DNA of 64,000 bases, from assembly GCF_036014215.1 (NCBI RefSeq), contig NZ_CP107921.1:7437501-7501500 (forward strand), written 5' to 3'. This stretch comes from Streptomyces sp. NBC_00440 (GTDB lineage Bacteria > Actinomycetota > Actinomycetes > Streptomycetales > Streptomycetaceae). The position numbers and the translations under genes were made by a program. A model generated the notes under the pieces. The model saw only the letters and a program-made list of their open reading frames with translations. It did no database searches and was not told the origin of the DNA. Positions 51,869 to 61,028 of this stretch are shown here, in pieces. The number at the start of each line of letters is the position of its first letter. Within the stretch, counting starts at the first letter, position 1.

Positions 51869-54256
51869 ATGACCGAACTTCCAAGACGCCATGTACTCGG
51901 AATGACGGCGGGGGCGGCAGTCGGCGCCGCCCTGCTCGCCCCGGCCACGGCCGACGCGGACACCGGCACGCAGGGGGCCCGGACCCCCGGTACGGGAACG
52001 GCGGTTCCCGGCGCACGAACGAAAGGCGGCTGGGGGCAGGTTCCGGCCGCGGTCCCCGTACCGCTCGACCAGTGGTTCGACAACGACGGCATCGACACCG
52101 CGGACGCCCGCGGCGGCGATTTCGACGGCTCCGGATACACCTTCCCCGGCGAGGAACTTCCTTCCGGCGCCGTGCAGTTGAACGGCATCGCATTCGATTT
52201 CCCGGTCGCGACCGCGGGGGCCAAGAACAACGCCGTCGCCCTCGGGCAGCGGCTGGACCTGCCCCGGGGGCGCTATCTGTCCGGGGCGTTCCTCGTCGCG
52301 TGCAGTTACGGGGAGGCGTCAGGTCAGGCGACCCTGCACTACGCGGACGGCTCCACCGGCACCGCAGGTCTCGGCGGACCCGACTGGTACACCGGCAGCG
52401 GTCCGCTCTCGGCCCCCTACCGCTACACCTCGTCCGGCGCGAAGGACCAGCATCAGGTCGTCATCGGGGTCTCCGAACTGGCGGTGGACGCCGCCCGGGA
52501 ACTGGTGGGGATCACCCTGCCGAAGACGAATCCGGCCGAGGCCAACAAGGCTTCACTGCACGTCTTCGCCCTCTCTCTGCAGCCGGCGGCCGAGGGCCGC
52601 GTGCTGGCCGTACGTGACGCCCACTCCACCACCAGCCTGCTCGACTCGGGCGCCCAGAGCGTCGAGGCCACCGTCGTCAACGCGGGCACGGTCGCCGTGC
52701 TCGGCTCCGACGCCCTCACCCTCTCCGTCGATGTGCAGGGCGCCCGTACGGTCGATCCCGCTCGCGTCCCGCGGCTCGCCCCCGGCGACCAGGCGAGGGT
52801 CCGGATCGGTATCCGCAGCAAGCCCGGGGTCAAGCCGGGCACCGCGCGCGACGGCCGCGTCGTGGCGCACGGCCGCGGCTCCGACGCGGCCACGGCGGCG
52901 AGCAGGCTCACCCTCGGTGTTCCGGAGTTCGAGGCCACCGACGCCTCGCTCTCCACTCACCAGGCGCCGTACTGGTTCCAGGACGCCAAGTTCGGGATCT
53001 TCATCCACTGGGGTGTCTACTCGGTGCCCGCCTGGGCGCCGGTCGGCAAGCAGTACGCCGAGTGGTACTGGAACCAGATGCAGGACCCGAACAACCCCAC
53101 GTACGCCCACCACCGCGATGTCTACGGCGAGAACTTCAACTACGACGACTTCATCCCGAGGTTCACAGCCGAGAAGTTCGATCCGCGCTCCTGGGTCGAG
53201 CTGTTCCGGGACGCCGGAGCGCAGTACCACGTCCTCACCTCCAAGCACCATGAAGGCTTCGCGCTGTGGGACACCAAGGTCTCCGACCGCAACGCCGTGA
53301 AGATGGGGCCGAAGCGCGACCTGGTCAAGGAGCTGTTCGACGCCTCCCGCCGGTACGCGCCGGAGCTGCACCGGGGGCTGTACTTCTCGATGCCCGAGTG
53401 GTTCAACCCGGACAACCCCTGGAGCGGGCAGCTCTATCCGCCGCGCAATCCGTACACCCTGGAGCCCGTCCCGTACACCGGCTACACGGCGGGCAAGGAC
53501 TACATCAAGGACTACCAGGCCCCGCAGATGCTGGAGCTGATCCACGGATACGACCCCGAGGTGCTCTGGTGCGACATCGGCGGGCCGAACGACAGCCACC
53601 GGGTGATGGCCGAGTACTACAACAACGCCAAGGACCGGGCCCGGCCGATCGGGGTCGCCGTCAACAACCGCTCCGGCATCGGGCCGCACGACTTCACGAC
53701 CCCCGAGTACGCGACGTACGACTCGATCGTCACCGACAAGTGGGAGGCCAGCCGGGGGCTCGATCCCTACAGCTACGGCTACAACCAGGCCACCCCCGAC
53801 AGCATGTACATGTCGGCGGAGGAGATCGTGCACACGCTCATCGACACATCGAGCAAGAACGGCAACTTCCTCCTCGATATCGGGCCGCGCGCGGACGGCA
53901 CCATTCCGGAGATCATGCAGACCAGGCTGCGGCAGACCGGCAAATGGCTGGAGGTCAACGGCGAGGCCATCCACGGCAGCACCTACTGGGCGCGGATGCC
54001 CCAGCTCGGTGACGATCTGCGCTTCACGGTCCGGCCCGGCAAGGCGTTCTACATCCACTCGCTGGTCCGGCCGGGCGCCACGCTGACCGTCGAGGCGCCG
54101 GTGCCGATCCGCAGCGGGGACCGGGTGACCATGCTCGGTTACCGGCGGCCGCTCACCTGGCGTACGAGCGGGGACAAGCTGGTGATCGACGTACCCGCGG
54201 GTGCGCGCTCCGCCGGCGAGTACGCCTGGGTCTTCAAGGTCGAGCAGAGCAGGTAG
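51869..54256 (+). CDS. Secreted GH29 alpha-L-fucosidase
   Basis: A 795-residue enzyme. The N-terminus MTELPRRHVLGMTAGAAVG is a twin-arginine-type signal. An accessory beta domain (about 45-340; FDGSGYTFPGEELPSG, ending in an NPCBM/NEW3-like region) precedes the GH29 barrel: WFQDAKFGIFIHWGVYSVPAW, FTAEKFDPRSWVELFRDAGAQY, LTSKHHEGFALWDT, and nucleophile Asp569 in VLWCDIGGPN. A C-terminal beta-sandwich follows. It removes alpha-L-fucose from glycans outside the cell. An upstream ATG at 51848 lies inside the predicted promoter spacer, so 51869 is preferred. No RBS is needed if leaderless. A terminator follows. Confidence 0.93.
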   Translation: MTELPRRHVLGMTAGAAVGAALLAPATADADTGTQGARTPGTGTAVPGARTKGGWGQVPAAVPVPLDQWFDNDGIDTADARGGDFDGSGYTFPGEELPSGAVQLNGIAFDFPVATAGAKNNAVALGQRLDLPRGRYLSGAFLVACSYGEASGQATLHYADGSTGTAGLGGPDWYTGSGPLSAPYRYTSSGAKDQHQVVIGVSELAVDAARELVGITLPKTNPAEANKASLHVFALSLQPAAEGRVLAVRDAHSTTSLLDSGAQSVEATVVNAGTVAVLGSDALTLSVDVQGARTVDPARVPRLAPGDQARVRIGIRSKPGVKPGTARDGRVVAHGRGSDAATAASRLTLGVPEFEATDASLSTHQAPYWFQDAKFGIFIHWGVYSVPAWAPVGKQYAEWYWNQMQDPNNPTYAHHRDVYGENFNYDDFIPRFTAEKFDPRSWVELFRDAGAQYHVLTSKHHEGFALWDTKVSDRNAVKMGPKRDLVKELFDASRRYAPELHRGLYFSMPEWFNPDNPWSGQLYPPRNPYTLEPVPYTGYTAGKDYIKDYQAPQMLELIHGYDPEVLWCDIGGPNDSHRVMAEYYNNAKDRARPIGVAVNNRSGIGPHDFTTPEYATYDSIVTDKWEASRGLDPYSYGYNQATPDSMYMSAEEIVHTLIDTSSKNGNFLLDIGPRADGTIPEIMQTRLRQTGKWLEVNGEAIHGSTYWARMPQLGDDLRFTVRPGKAFYIHSLVRPGATLTVEAPVPIRSGDRVTMLGYRRPLTWRTSGDKLVIDVPAGARSAGEYAWVFKVEQSR

Positions 54257-54265
54257 CCGCACCGG

Positions 54266-54295
54266 GGCCCGCCGGGGTTCCGACCCCGGCGGGCC
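54266..54295 (+). terminator. Rho-independent terminator after the fucosidase gene
   Basis: GGCCCGCCGGGGT / ACCCCGGCGGGCC, a perfect 13-bp stem with a TCCG loop, followed by TTTCCCTTTTC. Confidence 0.9.
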
Positions 54296-54399
54296 TTTCC
54301 CTTTTCATCCTTCCTGACCCGCCGAAAATAGAACAACCATTCCCTTCTGAGGTGGTGAGACCTCTCGAAGAATTGGACAAACCATGACAGAGTGATCGC

Positions 54400-56472
54400 A
54401 TGGTTGAACGGGCAGAGGGCGCCCTGTCCCTACCGGCGGACTGGCCCGCCCACCCCGATCTGAGTCTTGCCCTCAACCGCATGGGCAGCTTCGACTGGGA
54501 TCTCGACACCGGGCTGATGCACCTCGATCAGGCCGCCCTCGACGTGTTCGACCTCTACGCCGACGAGTACGACGGCCGTCCGGCGACGCTGGCCCGGCGG
54601 GTGCCGCCCGATGAGTCGACCCGGCTGGACGCCATGGTGTCCCAGGCACTCAAGAGCGGGGCCGCCTTCTACGGCGCGTACTTCCGCATCCGCCGCCGCG
54701 ACGGTTCGCTGCGGTGGACCCATACGCAGGGCGCCGTCCGGCGTGACGTCTCGGGCCGGCCGCACCGGATCATCGGCATCGTCAGGCACGCGGCCCAGGA
54801 ACTCGCGGACGCCTCGGTCCGTATCGCCCTGGACGACGAGGGCCGCCGGAGAACCAGCGTCGTCGAGGGCACCACCGCGGCCCTGGCCCATGCCCGTACC
54901 GTCCAGGACGTCATCGATGTGCTCAACGACGCTCAGGGACTCGAATACCTCGGCGCGACCAGCCTGGTGGTGGGGCTCGTCGACGGCGGGCGGATCCGGC
55001 TGGTCGCGGACGGGCCCGAGGGGAGCTTCGTGCCCGGCACCCGCTACACCCGGGTGGACGAGCAGTACCCGATGGGTGAGGTGATCCGGACCTTCGCGCC
55101 CCGTTTCATCGAGTCGGCGCACGACTTCGCCGTCTCGTACCCGGGGCTGTGGCCCCACATCAAGGGCCTCGGCATCACGTCGGCCGCCTATCTTCCCCTG
55201 ATCGCGCAGGCCAGACCGATCGGCGCGATCGGCCTGCTCTACCGCGACAAGGTCGGCTTCAGCGCGGACGAACGCGACCTGCTGATCGCGCTCGGCAGCT
55301 CCATCGGGCAGAGCCTCCAGCGGGCCGTGCTCTACGAGCAGGAGCACGACCTGGCCCAGGGGCTCCAGCAGGCCATGCTGCCGCGCCGCATACCCGAGGT
55401 CACCGGCGGCCAGGTCGCGGTCCGCTACCGCTCCGCCGGGATGGGCCGTGACATCGGCGGCGACTGGTACGACGTGATCCCGCTGCCCAGCGGCAGATTC
55501 GGCATGATCATCGGGGATGTGCAGGGGCACGACACCCACGCGGCCGCCGTCATGGGCCAGCTGCGCATCGTGCTGCGGGCGTACGCCGCCGAGGGGCACA
55601 GCCCGGCGACCGTGATCGCGCGAGCCTCCGACTTCCTGCACGAGCTGGACACCGACCGCTTCGCCACCTGTCTGTACGCGGAGGTCGATCTGGCGACCGG
55701 AGTGGTCCAACTGGTCCGCGCCGGGCATGTCGATCCGCTGCTGCGGGCGCCCGACGGCACCTGTCGCCGGGTGCCGGTGGACGGCGGGCTGCCGCTGGGG
55801 CTCTCGGCGGAGTTCGCCCGGCTCGACTACCCGGTCACCACCCTGGAACTGGATCCGGGCCACACCCTGCTGCTCTTCACCGACGGGCTGGTCGAGGAGC
55901 CGGGTGCCGACCTGGACGACGGGATGCGACGGCTCGCCACGGTGGTCGAGCGCGGTCCCCGCGACCTGCAACTCCTCGCCGACCAGCTGTGCGAGGTGGC
56001 CCACGAGTGGAGTGGCCCCGACGATGTCGCGCTGCTCCTGCTGCGCAGACAGGGGCTGGACGCCCCGCAGAGCGGTGGCAGGCTCCAGCAGCACGTGGCG
56101 CAGTCCGACCCCGACGCGCTCACCGCCGCACGCCGCATGGTCCGTGCGGCGGTACGTGCCTGGGGTGCGGCGGAGCGCGCCGACGACATCGAGCTGGCAG
56201 CCGACGAGCTGATGACCAACGCCCTGACGCATACGGAGGGCGAGGCGGTGATCACCCTCAGAGTGCTCGCCCGGCCGCACCGACGGCTGCGGGTCGAGGT
56301 CGACGACTGCTCCAGCGCGCTGCCGCGCCGCCTGGACGCGGGGGAGACGGGGGTGTCCGGACGGGGCCTGCTGCTGGTGGACCGGCTCGCGGACCGGTGG
56401 GGGGTCGAGTCGCGGGGCGGCGGCAAGTGCGTCTGGAGTGAATTCGCGGTGCCGGAGAGGACGTCGATGTGA
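54400..56472 (+). CDS. PAS-GAF-PP2C phosphatase with C-terminal HATPase domain
   Basis: A 690-residue signalling protein. PAS domain at about 25-135 (MGSFDWDLDTGLMHLD, YFRIRRRDGSLRWTHTQG); GAF at about 150-310 (YLPLIAQARPIGAIGLLY); SpoIIE/PP2C phosphatase at about 335-550 (DIGGDWYDVIPLPSGRFGMIIGDVQGHDTHAA, VRAGHVDPLLR, LLFTDGLVEEPG with metal-binding Asp residues); HATPase_c of the RsbW/SpoIIAB type at about 575-685 (ELAADELMTNALTHTEG, GRGLLLVDRLADRWGV). Such proteins control anti-sigma-factor antagonists; carrying both phosphatase and kinase-like domains is common in Streptomyces. It acts in the cytoplasm. Confidence 0.93.
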   Translation: MVERAEGALSLPADWPAHPDLSLALNRMGSFDWDLDTGLMHLDQAALDVFDLYADEYDGRPATLARRVPPDESTRLDAMVSQALKSGAAFYGAYFRIRRRDGSLRWTHTQGAVRRDVSGRPHRIIGIVRHAAQELADASVRIALDDEGRRRTSVVEGTTAALAHARTVQDVIDVLNDAQGLEYLGATSLVVGLVDGGRIRLVADGPEGSFVPGTRYTRVDEQYPMGEVIRTFAPRFIESAHDFAVSYPGLWPHIKGLGITSAAYLPLIAQARPIGAIGLLYRDKVGFSADERDLLIALGSSIGQSLQRAVLYEQEHDLAQGLQQAMLPRRIPEVTGGQVAVRYRSAGMGRDIGGDWYDVIPLPSGRFGMIIGDVQGHDTHAAAVMGQLRIVLRAYAAEGHSPATVIARASDFLHELDTDRFATCLYAEVDLATGVVQLVRAGHVDPLLRAPDGTCRRVPVDGGLPLGLSAEFARLDYPVTTLELDPGHTLLLFTDGLVEEPGADLDDGMRRLATVVERGPRDLQLLADQLCEVAHEWSGPDDVALLLLRRQGLDAPQSGGRLQQHVAQSDPDALTAARRMVRAAVRAWGAAERADDIELAADELMTNALTHTEGEAVITLRVLARPHRRLRVEVDDCSSALPRRLDAGETGVSGRGLLLVDRLADRWGVESRGGGKCVWSEFAVPERTSM

Positions 56473-56552
56473 AGGATACCCAACGGTAACTGTCAGTATC
56501 GAGATCGTACTTGACCGTAACTGACCCATGGAGCTTGACTGCTGCTTCCCGG

Positions 56553-57980
56553 ATGTCTGTCCATGACATCGCGGCACCGGCTCCCGACGACATCGAGGTT
56601 CTGTTGAGCTCCGAGCTGCTGGCCCCGCTTGATCTCGCGTTCTGGCACCTCGAATCCGCCGAGCACCCCATGCATCTCGGGGCGCTCGCGGTCTTCGGGC
56701 CCGGTCCCGCCCCGGGGCCCGGCCCGCAGGAGGTCATGGACCTGCTGGCGGAGCGCGCCGCCGCGATCCCCCGGCTGCGGATGTGCGTACGCCCGGTACT
56801 GCTGCCGCTCGGCGGCGCGGCATGGTCCGAGGACAAGCACTTCGACGTACGCCGTCATGTGCGGCACGCCGTCCTGCCCGACGGCGACTTCGCCACCGGG
56901 GCCAACCGGCTCGCGGGCGAGCTGATGGAACGGCCGCTGGAACGCGGGCGCCCGCCCTGGGAGATGTACGTCCTGACCGGACGCTCCGGCGATCCCTTCG
57001 CCGTTCTGGTCAAACTGCACCACGCGCTCGCCGACGGGATGCGGGCCGTGGCGATCGGGGCCGGGATCTTCGACCAGATCGCGGGCGGTCACGGCGCGGA
57101 CGGCAGGAGGGCGCGTCCGGTGCCCCCGCGCTCATGGCTGCCGGGGCCCGGTCAGTTCGCGGGATTCGCCCGGGAGCGGATCGAGGAGCTGGGCCGGGCC
57201 GTGGGGATCGGCGCCTCCGTCATGCGGGCCAGCCGCATCGACCTGTGGGCCGGATCCGCACTGGCCGCCAGCTCCAGCGGCACCCGGCGGCTCGCCACCG
57301 CCGTGCTCGACCAGGACGACGTGCTGCGGGTGCGCAGGGAGGCGGGTGGCACCGCCAACGACGTGCTGCTCGCGGTGGTCGCGGGCGGGCTGCGCCGGTG
57401 GATGCTGGAGCGCGGTGAGCGGCTGCCCGGAGCCGATCCGCGGGCCCTGGTCCCGGTGTCCCGGCGCCGCCCCGGCTCCCCGCCCGGCTCGGCGAACAAA
57501 CTGTCCGCGTATCTGCTCGGGCTGCCGGTCTCGGAACCCGACGCGTGGCGCAGGCTCGGCCGGGTCCGGGCCGCCATGGACCGCAACAAGGCGGCGGGGC
57601 CCGCGCGCGGCGCCGGTGCGGTGGCCGTACTGGCGGACCGGCTCCCCCCGCTGGCTCACCGGGTGGGAGCCCAACTGGCCGGGAACGCGGCGCGGATGCT
57701 CTTCGACGTCCTGGTGACCAGCGTGCCGCTGCCGCGCTCCACGCTGTCGCTCGGCGGCTGCCCGCTCCGGGAGCTCTACCCGCTGGCGCCGCTCGCGCAC
57801 GGGCAGTCCCTCGCCGTCGCGCTCTCCGCCTACGGCGGGCGGGTCCATGTCGGCCTGGTGGCGGACGGCAAGGCGGTGCCGGACGCGGGACTGCTCGCCC
57901 AGTGTTTCTCGGACGAACTGGCCGAACTGCTGAAAGTGACGGACGAGAGATCATGCAAGGGTGTTGACGCCCTGAAGTGA
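56553..57980 (+). CDS. WS/DGAT family acyltransferase
   Basis: A 475-residue protein of the wax ester synthase/diacylglycerol acyltransferase family: LLAPLDLAFWHLESAEHPMHLG at the N-terminus, RPPWEMYVLTG, the catalytic HHALADG (156-162), GTANDVLLAVVAGGLRRWM and the C-terminal PLAPLAHGQSLAVALSAYGGRVHVGL. These enzymes make triacylglycerol storage lipid or wax esters from acyl-CoA. The ATG at 56553 is used; a TTG at 56511 is in frame and neither has a strong RBS. It follows the phosphatase gene by 80 bases. Confidence 0.9.
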   Translation: MSVHDIAAPAPDDIEVLLSSELLAPLDLAFWHLESAEHPMHLGALAVFGPGPAPGPGPQEVMDLLAERAAAIPRLRMCVRPVLLPLGGAAWSEDKHFDVRRHVRHAVLPDGDFATGANRLAGELMERPLERGRPPWEMYVLTGRSGDPFAVLVKLHHALADGMRAVAIGAGIFDQIAGGHGADGRRARPVPPRSWLPGPGQFAGFARERIEELGRAVGIGASVMRASRIDLWAGSALAASSSGTRRLATAVLDQDDVLRVRREAGGTANDVLLAVVAGGLRRWMLERGERLPGADPRALVPVSRRRPGSPPGSANKLSAYLLGLPVSEPDAWRRLGRVRAAMDRNKAAGPARGAGAVAVLADRLPPLAHRVGAQLAGNAARMLFDVLVTSVPLPRSTLSLGGCPLRELYPLAPLAHGQSLAVALSAYGGRVHVGLVADGKAVPDAGLLAQCFSDELAELLKVTDERSCKGVDALK

Positions 57981-57984
57981 TCCG

Positions 57985-58956
57985 ATGAATATTCGTGTCA
58001 TGCGGCGCAACAAGATCGGAAACAGCACGGTCGACATCACCGAACTGTCCTTCGGGGCAGCCGGGATCGGCAATCTCTTCACCCCGGTGGACCCGGCGGA
58101 GGCCGACGAGGCAGTGGATGCTGCCTGGGAAGCGGGGATCCGTTACTTCGACACCGCTCCGCACTACGGGCTGGGCCTCTCCGAGCGCCGGCTCGGCGGT
58201 GCGCTGCGCGACCGGCCCCGCGCCGAGTATGTGCTGTCGACCAAGGTCGGACGACTGCTGGAGCCGGGGCCGGGTCAGGGCGACGACATCGGAAACGGGT
58301 TCGCCGTCCCCGCGACCCATCACCGGGTCTGGGACTTCAGCGCGGACGGGGTGCGGCGCAGCATCGAGGACAGCCTGACCCGGCTCGGCACCGACCGGAT
58401 CGACATCGCCTATCTGCACGACCCGGACGATCACGCCGAAGACGCCTTCCGGCACGCCTACCCCATGCTGGAAAAGCTGCGCTCGGAGGGGATGCTCGGC
58501 GCGATCGGTGCCGGGATGAACCAGACGGCGATGCTCACCCGCTTCCTCCGCGACACCGATGCCGACGTGGTGCTCTGCGCCGGGCGCTGCACCCTGCTCG
58601 ACCGGTCCGCCCTCGACGCTCTGCTGCCCGAGGCGCAGGCGCGCGGCCGGAGCGTCGTCGTCGGAGGGGTCTTCAACTCCGGCCTGCTGGCCGACCCCAG
58701 GCCGGACGCCCCGTACGACTACGGGACGGCGCCGGCCGGCGTCCTCGACCGGGCGCTGCGGATGAAGGACGTCTGCGGACGGTACGGGATACCTCTGCGC
58801 GCCGCCGCCCTCCAGTTTCCCCGGCGCCACCCGGCGGTGGCGAGTGTGCTCGTCGGTACCCGCTCGGCCGCCGAGGTGCGCGACGCAGCCGAGATGCTGC
58901 GGCTCGGCATACCGGAGGCACTCTGGGACGACCTCACCGCACTGTGGGAGGGCTGA
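57985..58956 (+). CDS. Aldo/keto reductase, L-fucose dehydrogenase-like
   Basis: A 323-residue AKR: LSFGAAGIGNLF (strand 1), GIRYFDTAPHYGLGLSERRLGGAL (catalytic Asp and Tyr), LSTKVGRLL (Lys), DSLTRLGTDRIDIAYLHDPD (His) and VLVGTRSAAEVRDAAE near the end. The YFDTAPHYGLGLSE block is the pattern of D-threo-aldose 1-dehydrogenase (L-fucose dehydrogenase), which oxidises L-fucose to L-fucono-lactone with NAD(P)+. It lies 4 bases after the WS/DGAT stop and 6 before the lactonase gene. The first ATG is 57985; an in-frame ATG at 58000 is the usual family start. Confidence 0.9.
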   Translation: MNIRVMRRNKIGNSTVDITELSFGAAGIGNLFTPVDPAEADEAVDAAWEAGIRYFDTAPHYGLGLSERRLGGALRDRPRAEYVLSTKVGRLLEPGPGQGDDIGNGFAVPATHHRVWDFSADGVRRSIEDSLTRLGTDRIDIAYLHDPDDHAEDAFRHAYPMLEKLRSEGMLGAIGAGMNQTAMLTRFLRDTDADVVLCAGRCTLLDRSALDALLPEAQARGRSVVVGGVFNSGLLADPRPDAPYDYGTAPAGVLDRALRMKDVCGRYGIPLRAAALQFPRRHPAVASVLVGTRSAAEVRDAAEMLRLGIPEALWDDLTALWEG

Positions 58957-58962
58957 GAGCCG

Positions 58963-59802
58963 ATGCGGATCATCGACGCCCACCACCATGTGTGGGACCT
59001 CGCCGTACGGGACCAGGACTGGATCACCGGACCGGAACTCGCCCCGCTGCGACGGAACTTCACACTCGGTGACCTCGCACCGCAGGCCCGGGCCGCCGGC
59101 GTGGCGGCCACCGTCCTCGTCCAGACCGTCACCGTCGCCGACGAGACCCCCGAGTTCCTGGCCCTGGCCGGGCAGAGCGACCTGGTCGCCGGAGTCGTCG
59201 GCTGGACCGATCTCACCGACCCCGGGATCGCGGACACGCTCGCCGCGATGCGTGAACTGCCCGGCGGGGAGTGCCTGGTCGGCATCCGCCACCAGGTGCA
59301 GGGCGAACCGGACCCCGGCTGGCTGCTGCGCCCCGACGTCCGGCGCGGTCTCGCCGCCGTCGCGGCGGCCGGTCTCGCCTACGACCTGATCGTCCTCGAC
59401 CACCAGCTGCCCGTCGCCGCAGCGGTCGCCGCGCAGGTCCCCGAACTCCGCTTCGTACTCGACCACTTGGGCAAGCCGCCCATCGCCGACGGCGCACTCC
59501 AGCCCTGGGCATCCGACGTACGCGCCCTGGCGGCCCGCCCCAACACCGTCTGCAAGCTCTCCGGCATGGTCACCGAAGCGGGCGCGGACTGGACGACGGA
59601 CGGACTCCGCCCGTACGCCGACACGGTGCTCGAAGCCTTCGGCCCCGACCGGCTGATGTTCGGCTCGGACTGGCCGGTCTGCACCCTCGGCGCTTCCTAC
59701 GGCGAAGTCGTCGACACCACACACCGGTTGACCGGCCGGCTCAGCGAATCGGAGCGTGCCCAGGTACTCGGAGCCACCGCCGCACGGATCTACGGCATCT
59801 GA
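58963..59802 (+). CDS. Amidohydrolase-like lactonase, probable L-fuconolactonase
   Basis: A 279-residue TIM-barrel protein: IIDAHHHVWDLAVRDQDWI (His ligands), VLVQTVTVADETPEFLALA, VGIRHQVQGEPDPGWLLRPDV, FVLDHLGKPPIADG, and LMFGSDWPVCTLGASYGEVV with the metal-binding Asp. This is the COG3618 family of L-fuconolactonase/L-rhamnonolactonase. Following an L-fucose-dehydrogenase-like gene, it should open L-fucono-lactone to L-fuconate. Later steps (dehydratase, aldolase or hydrolase) are not in the window. Confidence 0.9.
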   Translation: MRIIDAHHHVWDLAVRDQDWITGPELAPLRRNFTLGDLAPQARAAGVAATVLVQTVTVADETPEFLALAGQSDLVAGVVGWTDLTDPGIADTLAAMRELPGGECLVGIRHQVQGEPDPGWLLRPDVRRGLAAVAAAGLAYDLIVLDHQLPVAAAVAAQVPELRFVLDHLGKPPIADGALQPWASDVRALAARPNTVCKLSGMVTEAGADWTTDGLRPYADTVLEAFGPDRLMFGSDWPVCTLGASYGEVVDTTHRLTGRLSESERAQVLGATAARIYGI

Positions 59803-59845
59803 GGCGCACACCGGCCCGTACACGCCTGGCCGTACACTCCGGGCC

Positions 59846-60598
59846 ATGCTGCGCGTACTGGCCGTGGACGACGAGGAGCCCGCCCTCGAAGAGCTTCTCT
59901 ACCTGCTCCGCAGCGACCCCCGTGTCCACAGCGCGGACGGCGCGCTGAACGCCACCGAGGCACTGCGCCGTATCGGTGACGCGCTCGGCCCGGGCGCCGA
60001 CGAGGCGCCGGCCGTCGACGTCGTCTTCCTCGACATCCACATGGCCGGGCTCACCGGCCTCGACATCGCCCGGCTGCTCGCGGGGTTCACCCGGCCCCCG
60101 CTGATTGTCTTCGTCACCGCGCACGAGGGGTTCGCCCTCCAGGCCTTCGACCTCCAGGCCGTCGACTACGTGCTGAAACCGGTGCGCAGAGAACGCCTCG
60201 CCGAAGCCGTGCGCCGGGTCGCCGAACTCGTCACCGACCGCGCGGCCCCCGTACTGGACGCCGCCGCCGACCAGATCCCGGTCGAACGTGGCGGTGTCGT
60301 CCGCTTCGTGGCCGTCGCCGACATCACCTATGCCGAGGCCCACGGGGACTACGCACGGCTGCACACCGCCGACGGCAGCCATCTCGTCCGCGTCCCGCTC
60401 TCCGCCCTGGAGGAGCGGTGGCGCTCACGCGGCTTCGTCCGGATCCACCGCAGCCATCTCGTCGCGCTGGACCGCATCGACGAACTGCGCCTGGACGCGG
60501 GCTCCATGAACGTCCGGATCGGTACGGCCGAACTCCAGGTGAGCAGACGCCATGCCAGGGCGCTGCGCGACCGGCTCATGCGGCGCCCCGGCCGCTGA
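59846..60598 (+). CDS. LytTR-type response regulator
   Basis: A 250-residue protein. The receiver domain has LAVDDEEPALEELLYLL, phospho-acceptor Asp63 (VVFLDIHMAGLTG), FVTAHEGFALQAFDLQAVDYVLKPV (Thr and Lys). The LytTR DNA-binding domain is VADITYAEAHGDYARLHTADG, LEERWRSRGFVRIHRSHLVAL and LRLDAGSMNVRIGTAELQVSRRHARALRDRL (in pieces). ATG at 59846. It partners the LytS-type kinase three genes downstream and probably controls the symporter between them. Confidence 0.93.
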   Translation: MLRVLAVDDEEPALEELLYLLRSDPRVHSADGALNATEALRRIGDALGPGADEAPAVDVVFLDIHMAGLTGLDIARLLAGFTRPPLIVFVTAHEGFALQAFDLQAVDYVLKPVRRERLAEAVRRVAELVTDRAAPVLDAAADQIPVERGGVVRFVAVADITYAEAHGDYARLHTADGSHLVRVPLSALEERWRSRGFVRIHRSHLVALDRIDELRLDAGSMNVRIGTAELQVSRRHARALRDRLMRRPGR

Positions 60599-60665
60599 AC
60601 CCCGCACGAGTGGTCCTTCGCCGTTTCCCTCCCGGCGGCTCGCCGCGCTGCGTACACTCCGCGCC

Positions 60666-61028
60666 ATGCCCGCAGAGCCGCCACCCCGACGCGAGACGGT
60701 GACGGGCGAGCCCCGGCGGGTGCGGCCGCTGCCCCGCCACCGGACGCAGTCCGAGATCGACGAACAGACCGCGCTGGGCGACGCCTACGTACGCTCCCTG
60801 ATGCGCGGTCAGCTCCGCGCCGGACTCGGTGCCTTCACGCTCGTCGCGCTCCTCGCCGGCACCCTGCCGCTCGCCTTCACCGCACTCCGCAGCGACCTGG
60901 CCGTCTGGGTCGTCCTGGGCCTCTGCGCCTACCCGTTGCTGGTGGCCGTCGCCTGGTGGTACGTGCGCCGCGCCGAACGCAACGAACAGGACTTCGCCCG
61001 TCTCGTGGAAGGCCGCCCCGCGCGGTGA
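60666..61028 (+). CDS. Small membrane protein of the acetate-type symporter unit (DUF485-like)
   Basis: A 120-residue protein with two membrane helices (AGLGAFTLVALLAGTLPLAF; LAVWVVLGLCAYPLLVAVAWW) and a charged tail. The stop overlaps the symporter's GTG start (GTGA). A small two-helix protein directly before an SSS-family symporter resembles the DUF485-ActP pair. Its exact role is not known. Confidence 0.75.
   Translation: MPAEPPPRRETVTGEPRRVRPLPRHRTQSEIDEQTALGDAYVRSLMRGQLRAGLGAFTLVALLAGTLPLAFTALRSDLAVWVVLGLCAYPLLVAVAWWYVRRAERNEQDFARLVEGRPAR

Noticed and set aside
49019..54256. A known-class RiPP cluster (lanthipeptide, lasso, thiopeptide)
   Set aside because: No LanM/LanC, asparagine-synthetase-like cyclase, YcaO, radical SAM or peptidase gene is nearby and the peptide has no Cys; only a tentative RiPP-like remark is kept.
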